Notes under the pieces: generated by a model
What the model was told of the DNA's origin: nothing
What the model saw: the letters and a program-made list of their open reading frames with translations, nothing else
Databases searched by the model: none
Shown here: positions 8,417 to 17,623 of the stretch, piece after piece
Position numbering within the stretch: the stretch's first letter is position 1
How the letters are laid out: every line of letters begins with the position of its first letter
Source: Planctomyces sp.
Lineage (GTDB): Bacteria > Planctomycetota > Planctomycetia > Planctomycetales > Planctomycetaceae
Length of the DNA stretch: 64,000 nt
Reading direction: 5' to 3'
Assembly (NCBI GenBank): GCA_019636235.1
Contig: JAHBXW010000016.1
Location: 49,752 to 113,751 of the forward strand
Made by a program: the position numbers and the translations under genes

Positions 8417-9697
8417 CAGTAGTTCTCAGTCCGTCTGTCTACGGCGTCTGAGTGGAAGGTGTTGAGCCGTCGTGGAATAAGGCGACAACCTGCCCGGCCA
8501 GCCAGTCGAGCATGCGCCGGAAGCGCAGCCGCCACAGCTCCAGCGTCCGGTCCACGCCCGACCCCGGGCTCAGGCGCGTCTCGTGAATCCACAGCCACAG
8601 ATTCCGCAGCATCAGTCCGATCACGAAGAACAGGAGCCGGTGATGCGGATCGCGCGTGCAGGTCATGATGCGGGCCTGCCGCTGCTGACGGTAGCTCGTC
8701 TCGATCCCGAACCGCTTCCGATACAACTGCCGAATCTCCTGCGCAGATCCGGACACCCGCCAGCTGCCAAACAGCAGCTTCTGCTGTTTCCGTTTCCCGT
8801 CCCTCCGGTTCTTGTGCGTGCGGTAGGCGAGGGACACGTCGATCGTCACCGTCCGCTTGCCGTTCCTGAGCGTGTGGACATGCCACCCCGCCTTCTGACG
8901 GCGAATCCACCACAACCCGCGTCGCGGACCCTTCTTCTTCGGGGGACGCCCCCGGAACACGACGGGCATCAGGAACGGAGTCTGACGCGACTGGAGGTAC
9001 TCCGTCACCGGGACGTTGAAGAACGCCCGATCCAGGAGAATCCGCTTGATTTTCAGGCCTCGGGCGTCGATCCGGGCGAACAGCCGCTGGAGTCCCGTCA
9101 CCAGCGACTCGTGACGCCGGACCCAGGTGGCCGCCAGCGTGTACCGCATGCCGCGAGAGACGATGCAGGCGGTGGCGTAAGCGTGAAACCGGCTCGTCCC
9201 CTTGGTGGGCTTCCCGTAGTAGAGTTCGTTGGCCGAGCGTTCGGGCTGGCCGTAATAGGGGACCAGATGCCAGTCGATGGCGATGGTCCAGGCGGCGCGT
9301 TTCCAGCGACTGGGAAGCGGGCCGGCCAAGAGGCGGTCGAGCTGGTTCTCCAGAGCCTTGAGCGTCTTGGGCAGACCCCGGTCCAGCGCGTCGAAGACCG
9401 CCTGGCTGGAGGGAGCGTCGGAGAGGTCGCCAGAGGCGGCCCCCAGCGACGATGTGCGGGCGGCGGCCCTGAGGATGATGTTCCAGACCACCAGGGCGGT
9501 GCACTTCCAGCCGGGCGCCTTGAGGGGCAGAGCTTCCAGGAGCCATTCGATCGCCCATTGATGAACGTGGCCCGCAGAGATGGTATGACTCTTCCTTGAA
9601 CGCATGGCTCCCTCCTTGGGATGTGTTCGTGACACAAACCAGCCTGAGGAAGAGCCTTGCGTTCTTCAACCTTCAAGTCACCGACTTGGAACTACTG
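8417..9697 (-). mobile_element. Complete IS element, IS4-superfamily (ISH3-like)
   Basis: A 1281-bp insertion sequence with one transposase gene. The termini are inverted repeats: the left begins CAGTAGTTCTCAGTCCGT and the right, read inward, begins CAGTAGTTCCAAGTCGGT, matching at 15 of 18 positions. It is flanked by the direct repeat TCAAT. Length, termini, duplication size and transposase motifs fit the ISH3 branch of the IS4 superfamily; the family name is inferred. The intact ends and duplication suggest a fairly recent insertion, and the open frame looks undamaged. It landed in a short intergenic repeat related to GATTGGTCAATGGTCAT. Confidence 0.9.
8439..9605 (-). CDS. DDE transposase, IS4-superfamily (ISH3-like)
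   Basis: The 388-residue transposase has a plausible DDE triad: D111 in TIAIDWHL, D192 in RILLDRAFF, and E302 in YRKRFGIETSYR. That last region matches the IS4 Y-(2)-R-(3)-E-(6)-K/R signature, with arginine at the final position. A basic N-terminus (MRSRKSHT) probably binds DNA. The ATG at 9605 was chosen because AAGGAGGG lies just upstream; a start ten codons earlier lacks one. It is the only gene of the IS and appears full length. Confidence 0.92.
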   Translation of the reverse strand: MRSRKSHTISAGHVHQWAIEWLLEALPLKAPGWKCTALVVWNIILRAAARTSSLGAASGDLSDAPSSQAVFDALDRGLPKTLKALENQLDRLLAGPLPSRWKRAAWTIAIDWHLVPYYGQPERSANELYYGKPTKGTSRFHAYATACIVSRGMRYTLAATWVRRHESLVTGLQRLFARIDARGLKIKRILLDRAFFNVPVTEYLQSRQTPFLMPVVFRGRPPKKKGPRRGLWWIRRQKAGWHVHTLRNGKRTVTIDVSLAYRTHKNRRDGKRKQQKLLFGSWRVSGSAQEIRQLYRKRFGIETSYRQQRQARIMTCTRDPHHRLLFFVIGLMLRNLWLWIHETRLSPGSGVDRTLELWRLRFRRMLDWLAGQVVALFHDGSTPSTQTP

Positions 9698-9702
9698 TCA
9701 AT
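9698..9702 (+). repeat. Target-site duplication, right copy (TCAAT)
   Basis: Directly follows the right inverted repeat and is identical to the pentamer at 8412-8416. Confidence 0.85.
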
Positions 9703-9732
9703 GGTCATTGAATGACACGAGTCCCAGCCGAC

Positions 9733-10646
9733 GGCTTTGCCGTCGGACGTGTCGGCCGTACGACGCGAACCGGCGTCCCCATTTGGCATCGAAATTCCCG
9801 AGGGGGTCAACCCCTCGGCTCGGGTCCGGTCGACAATCGACCGTGATGTTCCCCGCTCGCCCTTTCCAATTTGCACTTTGCAATTGCCGTTTTGCAATTT
9901 GCAAATGGCCGCCGGGCATGCGGTGGGTCTCGTGCCTCGACCACACCCTACGGCCCCTTGCCGTCGGACGTGTCGGCCGTACGACGCGAACCGGCGTCCC
10001 CATTTGGCATCGAGATTCCGAGGGGGTAAACCCCTCGGCTCGGGTCCGGTCGACAACTGACCGTGACGTCCCCCGCTCGTCCCTTCCAGCTTGCACTTTG
10101 CAATTGCCGTTTTGCACTTTGCAAATGCCCGCCGGACATGCGGTGGGTCTCGCGCCTCGACCACACCCTACGGCCCTCCCCGGGGCTTCCCTCGCTGCGC
10201 TCGGTCCAGCCTTGGCCACACACGCTGTCATCGGGCGTGTAGGGTGGCGTCGAGCCGGCGAGCCCGGAAGGCGAGCCGCGATGACCCACCGGAAAAAGCC
10301 GTCCACCGGGGACTGACGTCCTCCGCTCGCCTTTCCAATTTGCAATTTGCAATTGCCGTTTTGCACTTTGCAAATGCCAGCCGGACATGCGGTGGGTCTC
10401 GTGCCTCGACCACACCCTACGGCCCTTTGCCGTCTGACGTGTCGGCCGTACGACGCGAACCGGCGTCCCCATTTGGCATCGAAATTCCGAGGGGGTCAAC
10501 CCCTCGGCTCGGGTCCGGTCGACAATCGACCGTGATGTTCCCCACTCGCGTTTCCAATTTGCAATTTGCAATTGCCGTTCTGCACTTTGCAAATGCCCGC
10601 CGGACATGCGGTGGGTCTCGTGCCTCGACCACACCCTACGGCCCTA
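9733..10646 (+). repeat. Array of ~220-bp non-coding repeats
   Basis: Four tandem units, three nearly complete and one chimeric. Unit starts are recognisable by CGTCGGACGTGTCGGCCGTA at 9741 and 9962 and the variant CGTCTGACGTGTCGG at 10431. Units contain a palindromic CCGAGGGGGTCAACCCCTCGG-type hairpin, a run of TTTGCAATTTGCAATTGCCG-type AT-rich words, and a terminal TGGGTCTCGTGCCTCGACC-ACACCCTACGGCCC block. The third unit (10180-10427) has its left half replaced by another sequence that includes a copy of the 50-bp dispersed element. No coding frame is conserved between units, so this is non-coding. It fills most of the 1.07-kb gap between the IS and the ceramidase-like gene. Confidence 0.85.
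10242..10290 (+). repeat. Dispersed ~50-bp element, copy 2
   Basis: Begins GGGTGGCGTCGAGCCGGCGA and ends GATGACCCACC. It is embedded in the third, chimeric unit of the 9733-10646 array and closely matches the copies at 8239 and 62408. Confidence 0.75.
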
Positions 10647-10767
10647 CCCGCGGCTCACTGCGACTGTCGAATGGAGCGCTCTCTCGAACTTCTGACCTCG
10701 TCGACACAACCCGTCGGCGGCGGCAGAATGGAGCGGCGACACGAATTCTCACCCCGGAGCGCCGAAC

Positions 10768-12210
10768 ATGCGTGGCTTGTTGATCGTCCGATTGTGGCTG
10801 GCCGCAGGGCTGTGCATCTTCGCCATGCCGGCCTCCGCGCAGGATCGAGTGCTCCGGGCCGGCGCCATCGCGATCGACATCTCGCCCGTCGAACTGCCGG
10901 TGTCGATCAACGGCGGCATGACCGACCGCCAGGCCACGGGCATTCACGACCCGCTGTACGCCCGCTGCCTGGTTCTCGACGATGGCACGACGACGCTGGC
11001 GCTGACGATCTGCGACAGTTGCATGATCCCCCGCGAGCTGTTCGACGCGGCGAAACGGGAGGCCGCCGCGCGGACAGGCATTCCCGCGGCGAACATGCTG
11101 ATGTCGGCCACGCACACGCATGAGGCCGTCACCGTGGCGGGCGTTTTCCAAAGCGAGCCGGAACCGAAGTACGCGGAACTGCTGGTCGCCCGCATCGCCG
11201 ACGCCGTGGAACTCGCCTGGCGGCAGCGCGAGCCGGCGCGGATCGCCTGGACGGTCGGGATCGACGGATCGCAGTTGTTCAACCGGCGCTGGTTCACGCA
11301 GCCCGGGCAGGTCAACGAGGATCCCTTCGGCGGGACGACCGACGTCGTCAGAATGAACCCGGGCTTCGCCAAAGAGGTTCTCAAGGAGCCAGCCGGCCCG
11401 ATCGATCCGCAGGTGGGCGTGATCTCGGTCCAGTCCACGGCCGGCCGGCCGATCGCCGTGTGGGCGAACTACTCGCTGCACTACGTGGGGGATGTTCCCG
11501 GAACGCTGTTGTCGGGGGATTACTTCGGCGTGTTCGCGGAGCGGATCGCCTCGCGGATGAGTGCGACGTCGGTCGAGCCGGCGTTCGTGGGGATGATGTC
11601 CAACGCGACCAGCGGGAACATCAACAACGTCGACTTCGCGACCGGGCCGCGGCCGCCCCGCGCGCCGCTCGAGCAGTCCAGCGCCGTGGCGACAAGCGTC
11701 GCCGACGCCGTCTGGCGGGCTCTGCAGGGGGCCGCCTACCACACCTGGGTTCCGCTGGATGTCCGGCAAACGGAGATCGAGCTGGGCGTGCGGGCGCCGA
11801 GCGTCGCCGACGTCGAACGGGCGAAGTCGCTGCTCGCCAAGGCGGGCCCCGGCCAGTACACGAAGCTGCCGGAAATTTACGCCCGTGAGACGGTCCTGCT
11901 CGCCGAGTATCCCGCGACGGTCCCGGTCGTTCTGCAGGCGCTGCGGATCGGCGACGTCGCGCTCGTCAGTTCCCCCTGCGAAACGTTCGTGGAGACCGGA
12001 CTGGCGATCAAGGAGGCCAGCCCCTTCCTGCCGACGTTCGTCGTCGAACTGGCGAACGGCTACAACGGCTACCTGCCGACGCCCGAACATCACCGGCTGG
12101 GCGGTTACGAGACGTGGCGGGCGCGGTCGAGCTACCTCGCGGTCGATGCGGAGCCGATGCTGCGCGAGGCGCTGCTGGCGCTGCTGGAGGAACTGGCCGC
12201 GGCCCGCTGA
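10768..12210 (+). CDS. Secreted neutral/alkaline ceramidase-like hydrolase
   Basis: A 480-residue protein with a clear signal peptide (residues 1-24, cleavage after ASA). The N-terminal domain resembles neutral/alkaline non-lysosomal ceramidase: LRAGAIAIDISP, an early MTDRQATGIHDPLYARCLVL segment, and MSATHTHEA, whose two histidines match the zinc-binding HTH motif. Later VWANYSLHYVG and NATSGNINN are also family-like. Such planctomycete proteins are usually annotated only by this domain, and amide-lipid hydrolysis is not proven for them. It starts just downstream of the repeat array and converges with the PhyH gene. It probably acts in the periplasm or outside the cell. Confidence 0.8.
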   Translation: MRGLLIVRLWLAAGLCIFAMPASAQDRVLRAGAIAIDISPVELPVSINGGMTDRQATGIHDPLYARCLVLDDGTTTLALTICDSCMIPRELFDAAKREAAARTGIPAANMLMSATHTHEAVTVAGVFQSEPEPKYAELLVARIADAVELAWRQREPARIAWTVGIDGSQLFNRRWFTQPGQVNEDPFGGTTDVVRMNPGFAKEVLKEPAGPIDPQVGVISVQSTAGRPIAVWANYSLHYVGDVPGTLLSGDYFGVFAERIASRMSATSVEPAFVGMMSNATSGNINNVDFATGPRPPRAPLEQSSAVATSVADAVWRALQGAAYHTWVPLDVRQTEIELGVRAPSVADVERAKSLLAKAGPGQYTKLPEIYARETVLLAEYPATVPVVLQALRIGDVALVSSPCETFVETGLAIKEASPFLPTFVVELANGYNGYLPTPEHHRLGGYETWRARSSYLAVDAEPMLREALLALLEELAAAR

Positions 12211-12243
12211 CGCGCGCGGGGGCGCCGGACGTCGCGCTCGGGT

Positions 12244-13050
12244 TCAGCCCGTCGCGCCGGCCAGTTGCTGCTGCAGATCGTTCCACTGCCGCCGGGCGAC
12301 GGCGAGGACGTCCTCATCCGGACGGACGGCCAGCGGTGAATAGTTCGGATGCCGACCCGCCTTGTACGGATCGTTGCGGCGCGTGTTGTAGCAGCAGATC
12401 AGCGCCCAGCGGGGATCGTCGCTGTGGTTCTGATCGGAGCGGTGCAGCAGGTTCGCGTGGAACAAGACGGCGTCGCCGGGCTCGAGCTCGACGTGCACGA
12501 GTTCGTACCGCTGGCGGGCCGCTTCGACGCGCTCCAGGTCGGCGCCGGTCTGGTCCCCCGTGCGGCCGTGGTCGATGCGGCCCATCGCGTGCGAGCCGCG
12601 GAGCACCTGCAGGCAGCCGTTGGCCCGCGTGGCGCGGTCGATGGCGATCAGGCAACTCCCCATGTCGGGCAACAGGCAGCCATTGTGGTACCAGTAGCCG
12701 TAATCCTGATGCCACTCCCACGCGCCGCCGAAGCGCGGCTCCTTGAGGATCAGCTTGTGGTGGTAGTGGTAAACCTCGCCGTCGAGAAAGGCCGACATCG
12801 CATCCACGACGCGACGGCTGGACGCGATTGTGCTGTACAGGTCGTCCCCGAGTTCGTTCCGGACGGCCAGGGTGACGACCGCCCCAGAGGAGTCCTGGCG
12901 TCCATAGGCCGATTCCGCGAGCCGCTTGTCGGCTCGGGCGATGCGGCCGAGAAGTTCAGCCTCCTCGGGGACGAGCAGGTTCCGGACGATGACGAAGCCG
13001 GCCTGCTGGAATCGGGCGATGTCCTCGGCGGTCGGTCGATCGTGCGGCAT
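12244..13050 (-). CDS. Phytanoyl-CoA dioxygenase (PhyH) family oxygenase
   Basis: About 268 residues of a PhyH-family Fe(II)/2-oxoglutarate-dependent oxygenase. The HxD iron motif lies in [14 protein letters not shown], and the distal histidine in [17 protein letters not shown], followed by an arginine ([12 protein letters not shown]) placed to bind 2-oxoglutarate. The N-terminal [17 protein letters not shown] is also typical. The substrate is unknown; bacterial members hydroxylate many small molecules. ATG at 13050 was preferred to a GTG three codons earlier. It lies between convergent and co-oriented unrelated genes and gives no operon clue. Confidence 0.85.
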   Translation of the reverse strand: MPHDRPTAEDIARFQQAGFVIVRNLLVPEEAELLGRIARADKRLAESAYGRQDSSGAVVTLAVRNELGDDLYSTIASSRRVVDAMSAFLDGEVYHYHHKLILKEPRFGGAWEWHQDYGYWYHNGCLLPDMGSCLIAIDRATRANGCLQVLRGSHAMGRIDHGRTGDQTGADLERVEAARQRYELVHVELEPGDAVLFHANLLHRSDQNHSDDPRWALICCYNTRRNDPYKAGRHPNYSPLAVRPDEDVLAVARRQWNDLQQQLAGATG

Positions 13051-13206
13051 GCGGATCACGGCCCCGGGGCGGGGCGAAGATGAGAACGGGCTCGGCGTGT
13101 GCGACTGCAGCGTATCCGGCCCGGCCGTCCGGGTTCCATCGCTGGCTGGCCGATGGACATTGCGGGGGCGCCGTTCCCGGCACGCGCCGCGCGCGAACCC
13201 GGGACG

Positions 13207-14199
13207 TCACCAGCCGAGGATGTGCGCGAAAATCAGCGGCACGCAGATCGTCGCGTCCGACTCCACGATGAACTTCGGCGTGTCCGCGCCCAGCTTGCCC
13301 CAGGTGATCTTCTCATTCGGCACCGCCCCCGAATAACTGCCGTAGCTGGTCGTCGAATCGCTGATCTGGGCGAAGTAGCCCCACAGCGGAACCGAGTCCC
13401 GCTGCAGATCCTGGTGCAGCATCGGCACGACGCAGATCGGAAAGTCGCCGGCGATGCCGCCGCCGATCTGGAACATGCCCAGTGAGCTGGCCCGCGTCGT
13501 CTCGGTGTAGAACTCCGCCAGCCACGTCATGTACTCGATGCCCGTCCGCACGGTGTGCACGTTCTTCACGTCCCCGCGGATCACGGCCGCCGCGTACATG
13601 TTGCCCAGCGTCGAATCCTCCCAGCCCGGCACGACCAGGGGCAGGTTCTTCTCCGCCGCGGCCAGCATCCACGAGTCCCGCGGATCGATCTGGTAATGCT
13701 CGGCGTACTTGCCGCTGAGCAGCACCTGGTAGAAGAACTCGTGCGGGAAGTGCCGCTGGCCGGCGCGGTCCGCGGCCGTCCAGACTTCCAGCATCGCCGT
13801 TTCCATGCGGCGCATGGCCTCGCCTTCGGGAATGCAGGTGTCGGTGACGCGGTTCAGGTGCCGTTCGAGGAGCGCCTGTTCGTCCGCCGTCGACAGGTGC
13901 CGGTAATGCGGGACGCGCTCGTAGAAGTCGTGGGCGACGAGGTTGAACACGTCCTCCTCCAGGTTCGCGCCGGTGCAGGAGATGAGATGCACCTTGTCCT
14001 GGCGGATCATCTCGGCCAGCGACAGGCCAAGTTCGGCCGTGCTCATGGCGCCGGCAAGGCAGACCATCATGCGGCCGCCGGCGTCCAGGTGGGCGCGGTA
14101 GCCGTTGGCGGCGTCGACCAGCGCGGCCGCGTTGAAGTGGCGGAAGTGATGCGTGAGGAATTCCGAAACCGGTCCAGTGGTCTGGCGGGGGCGGGACAT
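13207..14199 (-). CDS. Deoxyhypusine synthase-family enzyme
   Basis: This 330-residue protein belongs to the deoxyhypusine/homospermidine synthase-like family. NAD-binding segments include MMVCLAGAMSTAELGLSLAEM and HLISCTGANLEEDVFNL. GMFQIGGGIAGDFPICVVP is the conserved glycine-rich region, and ITWGKLG contains K302, equivalent to the lysine that forms the aminobutyl-enzyme intermediate. Bacteria lack eIF5A hypusination, so the bacterial members are thought to act on polyamines or other targets; the true substrate is unknown. The ATG is preceded by AAAGGAAA. No spermidine genes are adjacent. Confidence 0.88.
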   Translation of the reverse strand: MSRPRQTTGPVSEFLTHHFRHFNAAALVDAANGYRAHLDAGGRMMVCLAGAMSTAELGLSLAEMIRQDKVHLISCTGANLEEDVFNLVAHDFYERVPHYRHLSTADEQALLERHLNRVTDTCIPEGEAMRRMETAMLEVWTAADRAGQRHFPHEFFYQVLLSGKYAEHYQIDPRDSWMLAAAEKNLPLVVPGWEDSTLGNMYAAAVIRGDVKNVHTVRTGIEYMTWLAEFYTETTRASSLGMFQIGGGIAGDFPICVVPMLHQDLQRDSVPLWGYFAQISDSTTSYGSYSGAVPNEKITWGKLGADTPKFIVESDATICVPLIFAHILGW

Positions 14200-14418
14200 G
14201 GGCGAGTTTCCTTTCGTCAGTCAGTCGTCGAGGGCCGTCCGGCCCGGGGGCATCTCGTGCTTGGACGCGAGCGGCGGGGGACCGCGGCGCAGCCGGGCAT
14301 TCTGACGGAACGCGCCGGCGATGCCATCCCACCGGGCGGAGGTTGGCTGGGACGAGCCGGAGCGTGGCGCCGCAATTCCCGGGGGGACGCCGGGGCGCGG
14401 CTGGCGAATGTCGGTACC

Positions 14419-15510
14419 ATGCGAAGGACCATTTGCCTCGAGCACGCATCCCCGAGGGCCCTCGTTGTGTTTCAATTCTTGCGCTGGGTGCTGACCAGGC
14501 GAGCCGAGGCCGGCGGCGATGCGGGGCACGCGTCATTCGCGGATTGTGCGCACCACGAGCGCTTCGCTCCCTGCGGCACGGACCTGGCGCCGTCCCTGGC
14601 GGATCGCAGTCTCGAGCTGGCGGCCCAGAACCGGCTCGACGAGGCACTGGAAGAGGTCGCCCGGGCCTTGAGATTCGACGAACACAGCGCGCGGGCGCTG
14701 TTCGCACGCGGCGCGATCCGCGTCGCTGCGGGTCAATTTGAAGAGGCGGTGTTCGATCTGACCGAAGCGCTCGCGCGGAACTACGCGGCGGCGGAGGTCT
14801 TCGCCCAGCGCGGTTACGCCTGGCTGAGCCTGGGACGCTATCGAGACGGCCTGGCGGATTTCACGAAGGCGATTCGCCTCGACCCGAATGATTTCGGGTC
14901 GCGCTGCAATCGGGCCGTGTGCCTGCAAAGGCTGGAACGCGTCGACGAGTTGTCTGGCGATCTGGAGGAGTTGCTGGCGATGACGGAGCACCTCGCGCTG
15001 CCGTCGGAGGAGGCTCTGCCGGAGGACGACGAGGAAGCGGAGGAGGCGGAGGTCGCGGAGATGGAACGCGCCCGGCAGATTCGCTGCTGGACGTTGATGA
15101 TCCGCGGATCGCTGCGGCGTCAGCGGGGCGAGTTCGCGGAGGAGCTGAAGGATTATCTGGAGGCGATCCGCTGGCAGCCGTCGGATGCTGAGGCCTGCAA
15201 CAACGCCGCCTGGGTGCTGGCGACGAGCCCTGACGATTCTCTGCGGGACGGGGAGCGAGCGGAGGCGCTGGCGTGGAGGGCCTGCGAGCTGTCGAACTGG
15301 GCGGTGAGTTCGTACATCGAGACGCTGGCGGCGGCTCTCGCGGAACGGGGGGATTTTGAGAACGCCGTGAAGCGGCAGATCGAGGCGGAGCGGGACATGA
15401 GCGCGGAAGAGCGGCTGACGTTCGGCGATCTGAAGGAGCGGTATCGCAAGCGGCTGCCGTTGCGCGTCGCGATCCCTGCGGACGGAACCGGCGACGACGC
15501 GCGGCCGTGA
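14419..15510 (+). CDS. TPR-repeat protein
   Basis: A 363-residue soluble protein with tetratricopeptide repeats from about residue 60: LADRSLELAAQNRLDEALEE, ARALFARGAIRVAAGQFEEA, VFAQRGYAWLSLGRYRDGL, then further helices after an acidic linker (residues about 200-220, EDDEEAEEAEVAEME). A last TPR-like pair lies near residues 230-330. TPRs mediate protein-protein contacts; no catalytic motif is visible. The open frame extends about 860 bp upstream, antisense to the deoxyhypusine-synthase-like gene, but homology to TPRs and sensible composition begin only after this ATG. Confidence 0.8.
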   Translation: MRRTICLEHASPRALVVFQFLRWVLTRRAEAGGDAGHASFADCAHHERFAPCGTDLAPSLADRSLELAAQNRLDEALEEVARALRFDEHSARALFARGAIRVAAGQFEEAVFDLTEALARNYAAAEVFAQRGYAWLSLGRYRDGLADFTKAIRLDPNDFGSRCNRAVCLQRLERVDELSGDLEELLAMTEHLALPSEEALPEDDEEAEEAEVAEMERARQIRCWTLMIRGSLRRQRGEFAEELKDYLEAIRWQPSDAEACNNAAWVLATSPDDSLRDGERAEALAWRACELSNWAVSSYIETLAAALAERGDFENAVKRQIEAERDMSAEERLTFGDLKERYRKRLPLRVAIPADGTGDDARP

Positions 15511-15631
15511 GAGGCGAATTCGTCGCCCCCAGCGTCCGCCACACCGCTGGCGCGCGTGCCTGTGACTGACTGAAATCCCGCGGCTTGATGAATCCCGATC
15601 TCTCGGTGGATCGCGGCGAGCAGGCGGCCGT

Positions 15632-16465
15632 TCAAAACTCGCCGACGACTTCCCCGCCGTCGCGGGAGGCCAGCGCCCACTGGATCGATTTGTCCAGGCT
15701 GTAGCTCAGGAACCGCACGTGCCCGTCCGCGAACGCGAATTGCGCCCCGCCCGGATGGTAGCTCCAGTAGCAGTACGTATCCCCATCGAGAGGAATCGCG
15801 AGGTTGCCCACCAATGCCTTCCAGGCGGACCGATGCCCCGACGACGAGCCGCACAGCGCGCTCGAATTGTCCCCCGTCTCCCCCAGCAGCAGCGTCGTCG
15901 ACATCCCGTCCGTCACGTCCCGGGGACGCACCCGGCTGCAGAGGTACAACATCCCGTTGCCGAATACGGGGATCGCCGTGCCCGGCCCGAACGACGGCGG
16001 CGGCCCGACCGGACCCCAGTTCCCCGACACGCCGATGTAGGGCATGTAGACGGAGTGGGAGTCGGGGTTGCTCGGGCAGTGGAACGTCTCCGGGACGTTC
16101 ATTCCGCTGGGCAGTTCCGCCTGCAGCCGAAAATACTCCGGACCGCACCCGTAGTGGCCCGACGCGGAATCGATGTTGTTCTCGAACCGGATGGCGGAAT
16201 ACAGCGGCGTCTGATCGAGCTGGGGCAGGATCAGGGCGGCCCAGCTCCAGCCGCCGGGGACGGCGCCGGGGGGGAACGTGCGGTGGGCGCTCTCATAGTT
16301 CTGGAGGGCCAGGCCGAACTGGCGGAGATTGTTCTGGCAGCGGGCTCGGCGGGAGGCTTCGCGGGCGTTCTGGACGGCCGGCAACAACAGGGCCAGGAGC
16401 AGCGACAGGACGGCGATGACCGTCAGCAGTTCGAGAAGCGTGAACGCGCGTCGCGGACGGGACAT
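15632..16465 (-). CDS. DUF1559 protein with prepilin-like N-terminus
   Basis: This 277-residue DUF1559 protein begins with a type IV pilin-like helix (residues about 7-30, FTLLELLTVIAVLSLLLALL), followed by the family-typical LLPAVQNAREASRRARCQNN and a C-terminal YHPGGAQFAFADGHVRFLS. These proteins are abundant in planctomycetes and presumably sit in the inner membrane as pseudopilins, but their function is unknown. The residue before the conserved FTLLE is alanine rather than the usual glycine, which may affect prepilin-peptidase processing. It is the last of three co-oriented genes (15.6-18.6 kb). Confidence 0.92.
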   Translation of the reverse strand: MSRPRRAFTLLELLTVIAVLSLLLALLLPAVQNAREASRRARCQNNLRQFGLALQNYESAHRTFPPGAVPGGWSWAALILPQLDQTPLYSAIRFENNIDSASGHYGCGPEYFRLQAELPSGMNVPETFHCPSNPDSHSVYMPYIGVSGNWGPVGPPPSFGPGTAIPVFGNGMLYLCSRVRPRDVTDGMSTTLLLGETGDNSSALCGSSSGHRSAWKALVGNLAIPLDGDTYCYWSYHPGGAQFAFADGHVRFLSYSLDKSIQWALASRDGGEVVGEF

Positions 16466-16526
16466 GGCTCGCCTCGGTCATGAATTCCGGAACTCATCCG
16501 ACGGAATCGCCTCCCGCCCCGCGGCG

Positions 16527-17582
16527 CTAATCCTCCGTCGCCGCCGCGTCCGCCAGCGCGGCGCCGAGGTCGTCGAACCGGGGCAGCGCCGAGACGGGGA
16601 TCACGAGTTCATTCTCCTGCGGCACGCCCGTCACCCGCAACCGCAACTCGGTCTTTTGAAGTCTGTCGATCTCCGCATCCCCGCGAAGCGACACGGCGAC
16701 TTCCCATCCGTCGCCGTCCGCGGGGCTGGCCTGCACGTCGAACAGGTCCGATTCCTCGGCGACGACGAGTTCGAACGGCTCCGAGGCCGTCACCGTGACG
16801 GTCTGCGGGCCGGCCGCCGAAGGCCCCGCCTGAAACAGCAGCGCTGGCGGCCGCACCCCCAGACGGGAAGGCGCCTGGATCTCGATGGGCACGTTCAGCG
16901 TGCGGTAGCGGGGATGATTGGTGGCGACGGTCAGCGTCCCCGAGACGTGCCCGACCCCATCGGGGCGATGCGTGAGCAGGATCGTGAAGGCGGGGCCAAT
17001 GCGGTCGTCGGCATCGGCAGCCGGCTCCGGGGGAAAGACTTCGCATTCGGCCAGATCGCAATCGGCGGACAGGATCTCGAACTGCGCATCGGGATCGGTG
17101 CAGAAAACCGTGACTTCGCGGCGCCAGTTCTCGCCGACCCGGGCATCGGCGACGCGGAGCGTCTCGGGCGAGGACGTCAATCCGCCCTGCATCCGCCCCC
17201 GCACGACCACGGTCCGCAATGGCGCGTGCGGATCATTCGAAGGGACGAGAATCTCCTGCGCGTACTCCGTGCCGGCGGGGCGAGCGGGACGCAGTTTCAC
17301 CTGGAACGATCCCTGTTCGCCAGGACCGAATTCCGTGGCGCTGAGTTCGCCCGGCGCACAACTGCATCCGGGAATCGGAGGCTGCATTCGCAGCAGGCCG
17401 GCCCCGGCGTTGCGGAAGCCGATCGACAGGACGAGTTCCTGGTCGTGCACCAACTCGCCGACGTGGAACTCGGGCGAGATTTCGAGTTGCGGAACGCGGT
17501 GGGCGTCCGACCACCATGCTGACGCCGAGAACCCGACGACGGCCAGCGAACCGACCAGGAGCAATGGGGCGACCCGCGACAA
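16527..17582 (-). CDS. DUF1573-domain anchored protein
   Basis: About 351 residues. A hydrophobic N-terminal segment (APLLLVGSLAVVGFSASAWW) is followed by DUF1573, an Ig-like domain with the characteristic motif PPIPGCSCAPGEL and the HDQELVLSIGFRN strand. Further beta-rich repeats fill the rest. DUF1573 proteins are envelope or secreted proteins of unknown role, common in planctomycetes. The open frame reaches 17726, but that would overlap the upstream gene by about 100 bp. The TTG at 17582, with GAGGGA just upstream, starts immediately before the hydrophobic segment and is preferred. It lies 41 bp after the upstream gene, so cotranscription is likely. Confidence 0.75.
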   Translation of the reverse strand: MSRVAPLLLVGSLAVVGFSASAWWSDAHRVPQLEISPEFHVGELVHDQELVLSIGFRNAGAGLLRMQPPIPGCSCAPGELSATEFGPGEQGSFQVKLRPARPAGTEYAQEILVPSNDPHAPLRTVVVRGRMQGGLTSSPETLRVADARVGENWRREVTVFCTDPDAQFEILSADCDLAECEVFPPEPAADADDRIGPAFTILLTHRPDGVGHVSGTLTVATNHPRYRTLNVPIEIQAPSRLGVRPPALLFQAGPSAAGPQTVTVTASEPFELVVAEESDLFDVQASPADGDGWEVAVSLRGDAEIDRLQKTELRLRVTGVPQENELVIPVSALPRFDDLGAALADAAATED

Positions 17583-17623
17583 GATCAGTCCCTCACGATG
17601 GATGCCAGTGTCCTGACGAGAAC

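Noticed and set aside
9733..10646. Possible CRISPR array in the repeats after the IS
   Set aside because: Units are about 220 bp, contain internal palindromes and have no short unique spacers; no cas genes are nearby.
13555..14418. Long N-terminal extension of the TPR protein
   Set aside because: It runs antisense to the deoxyhypusine-synthase-like gene; TPR homology starts after the ATG at 14419.
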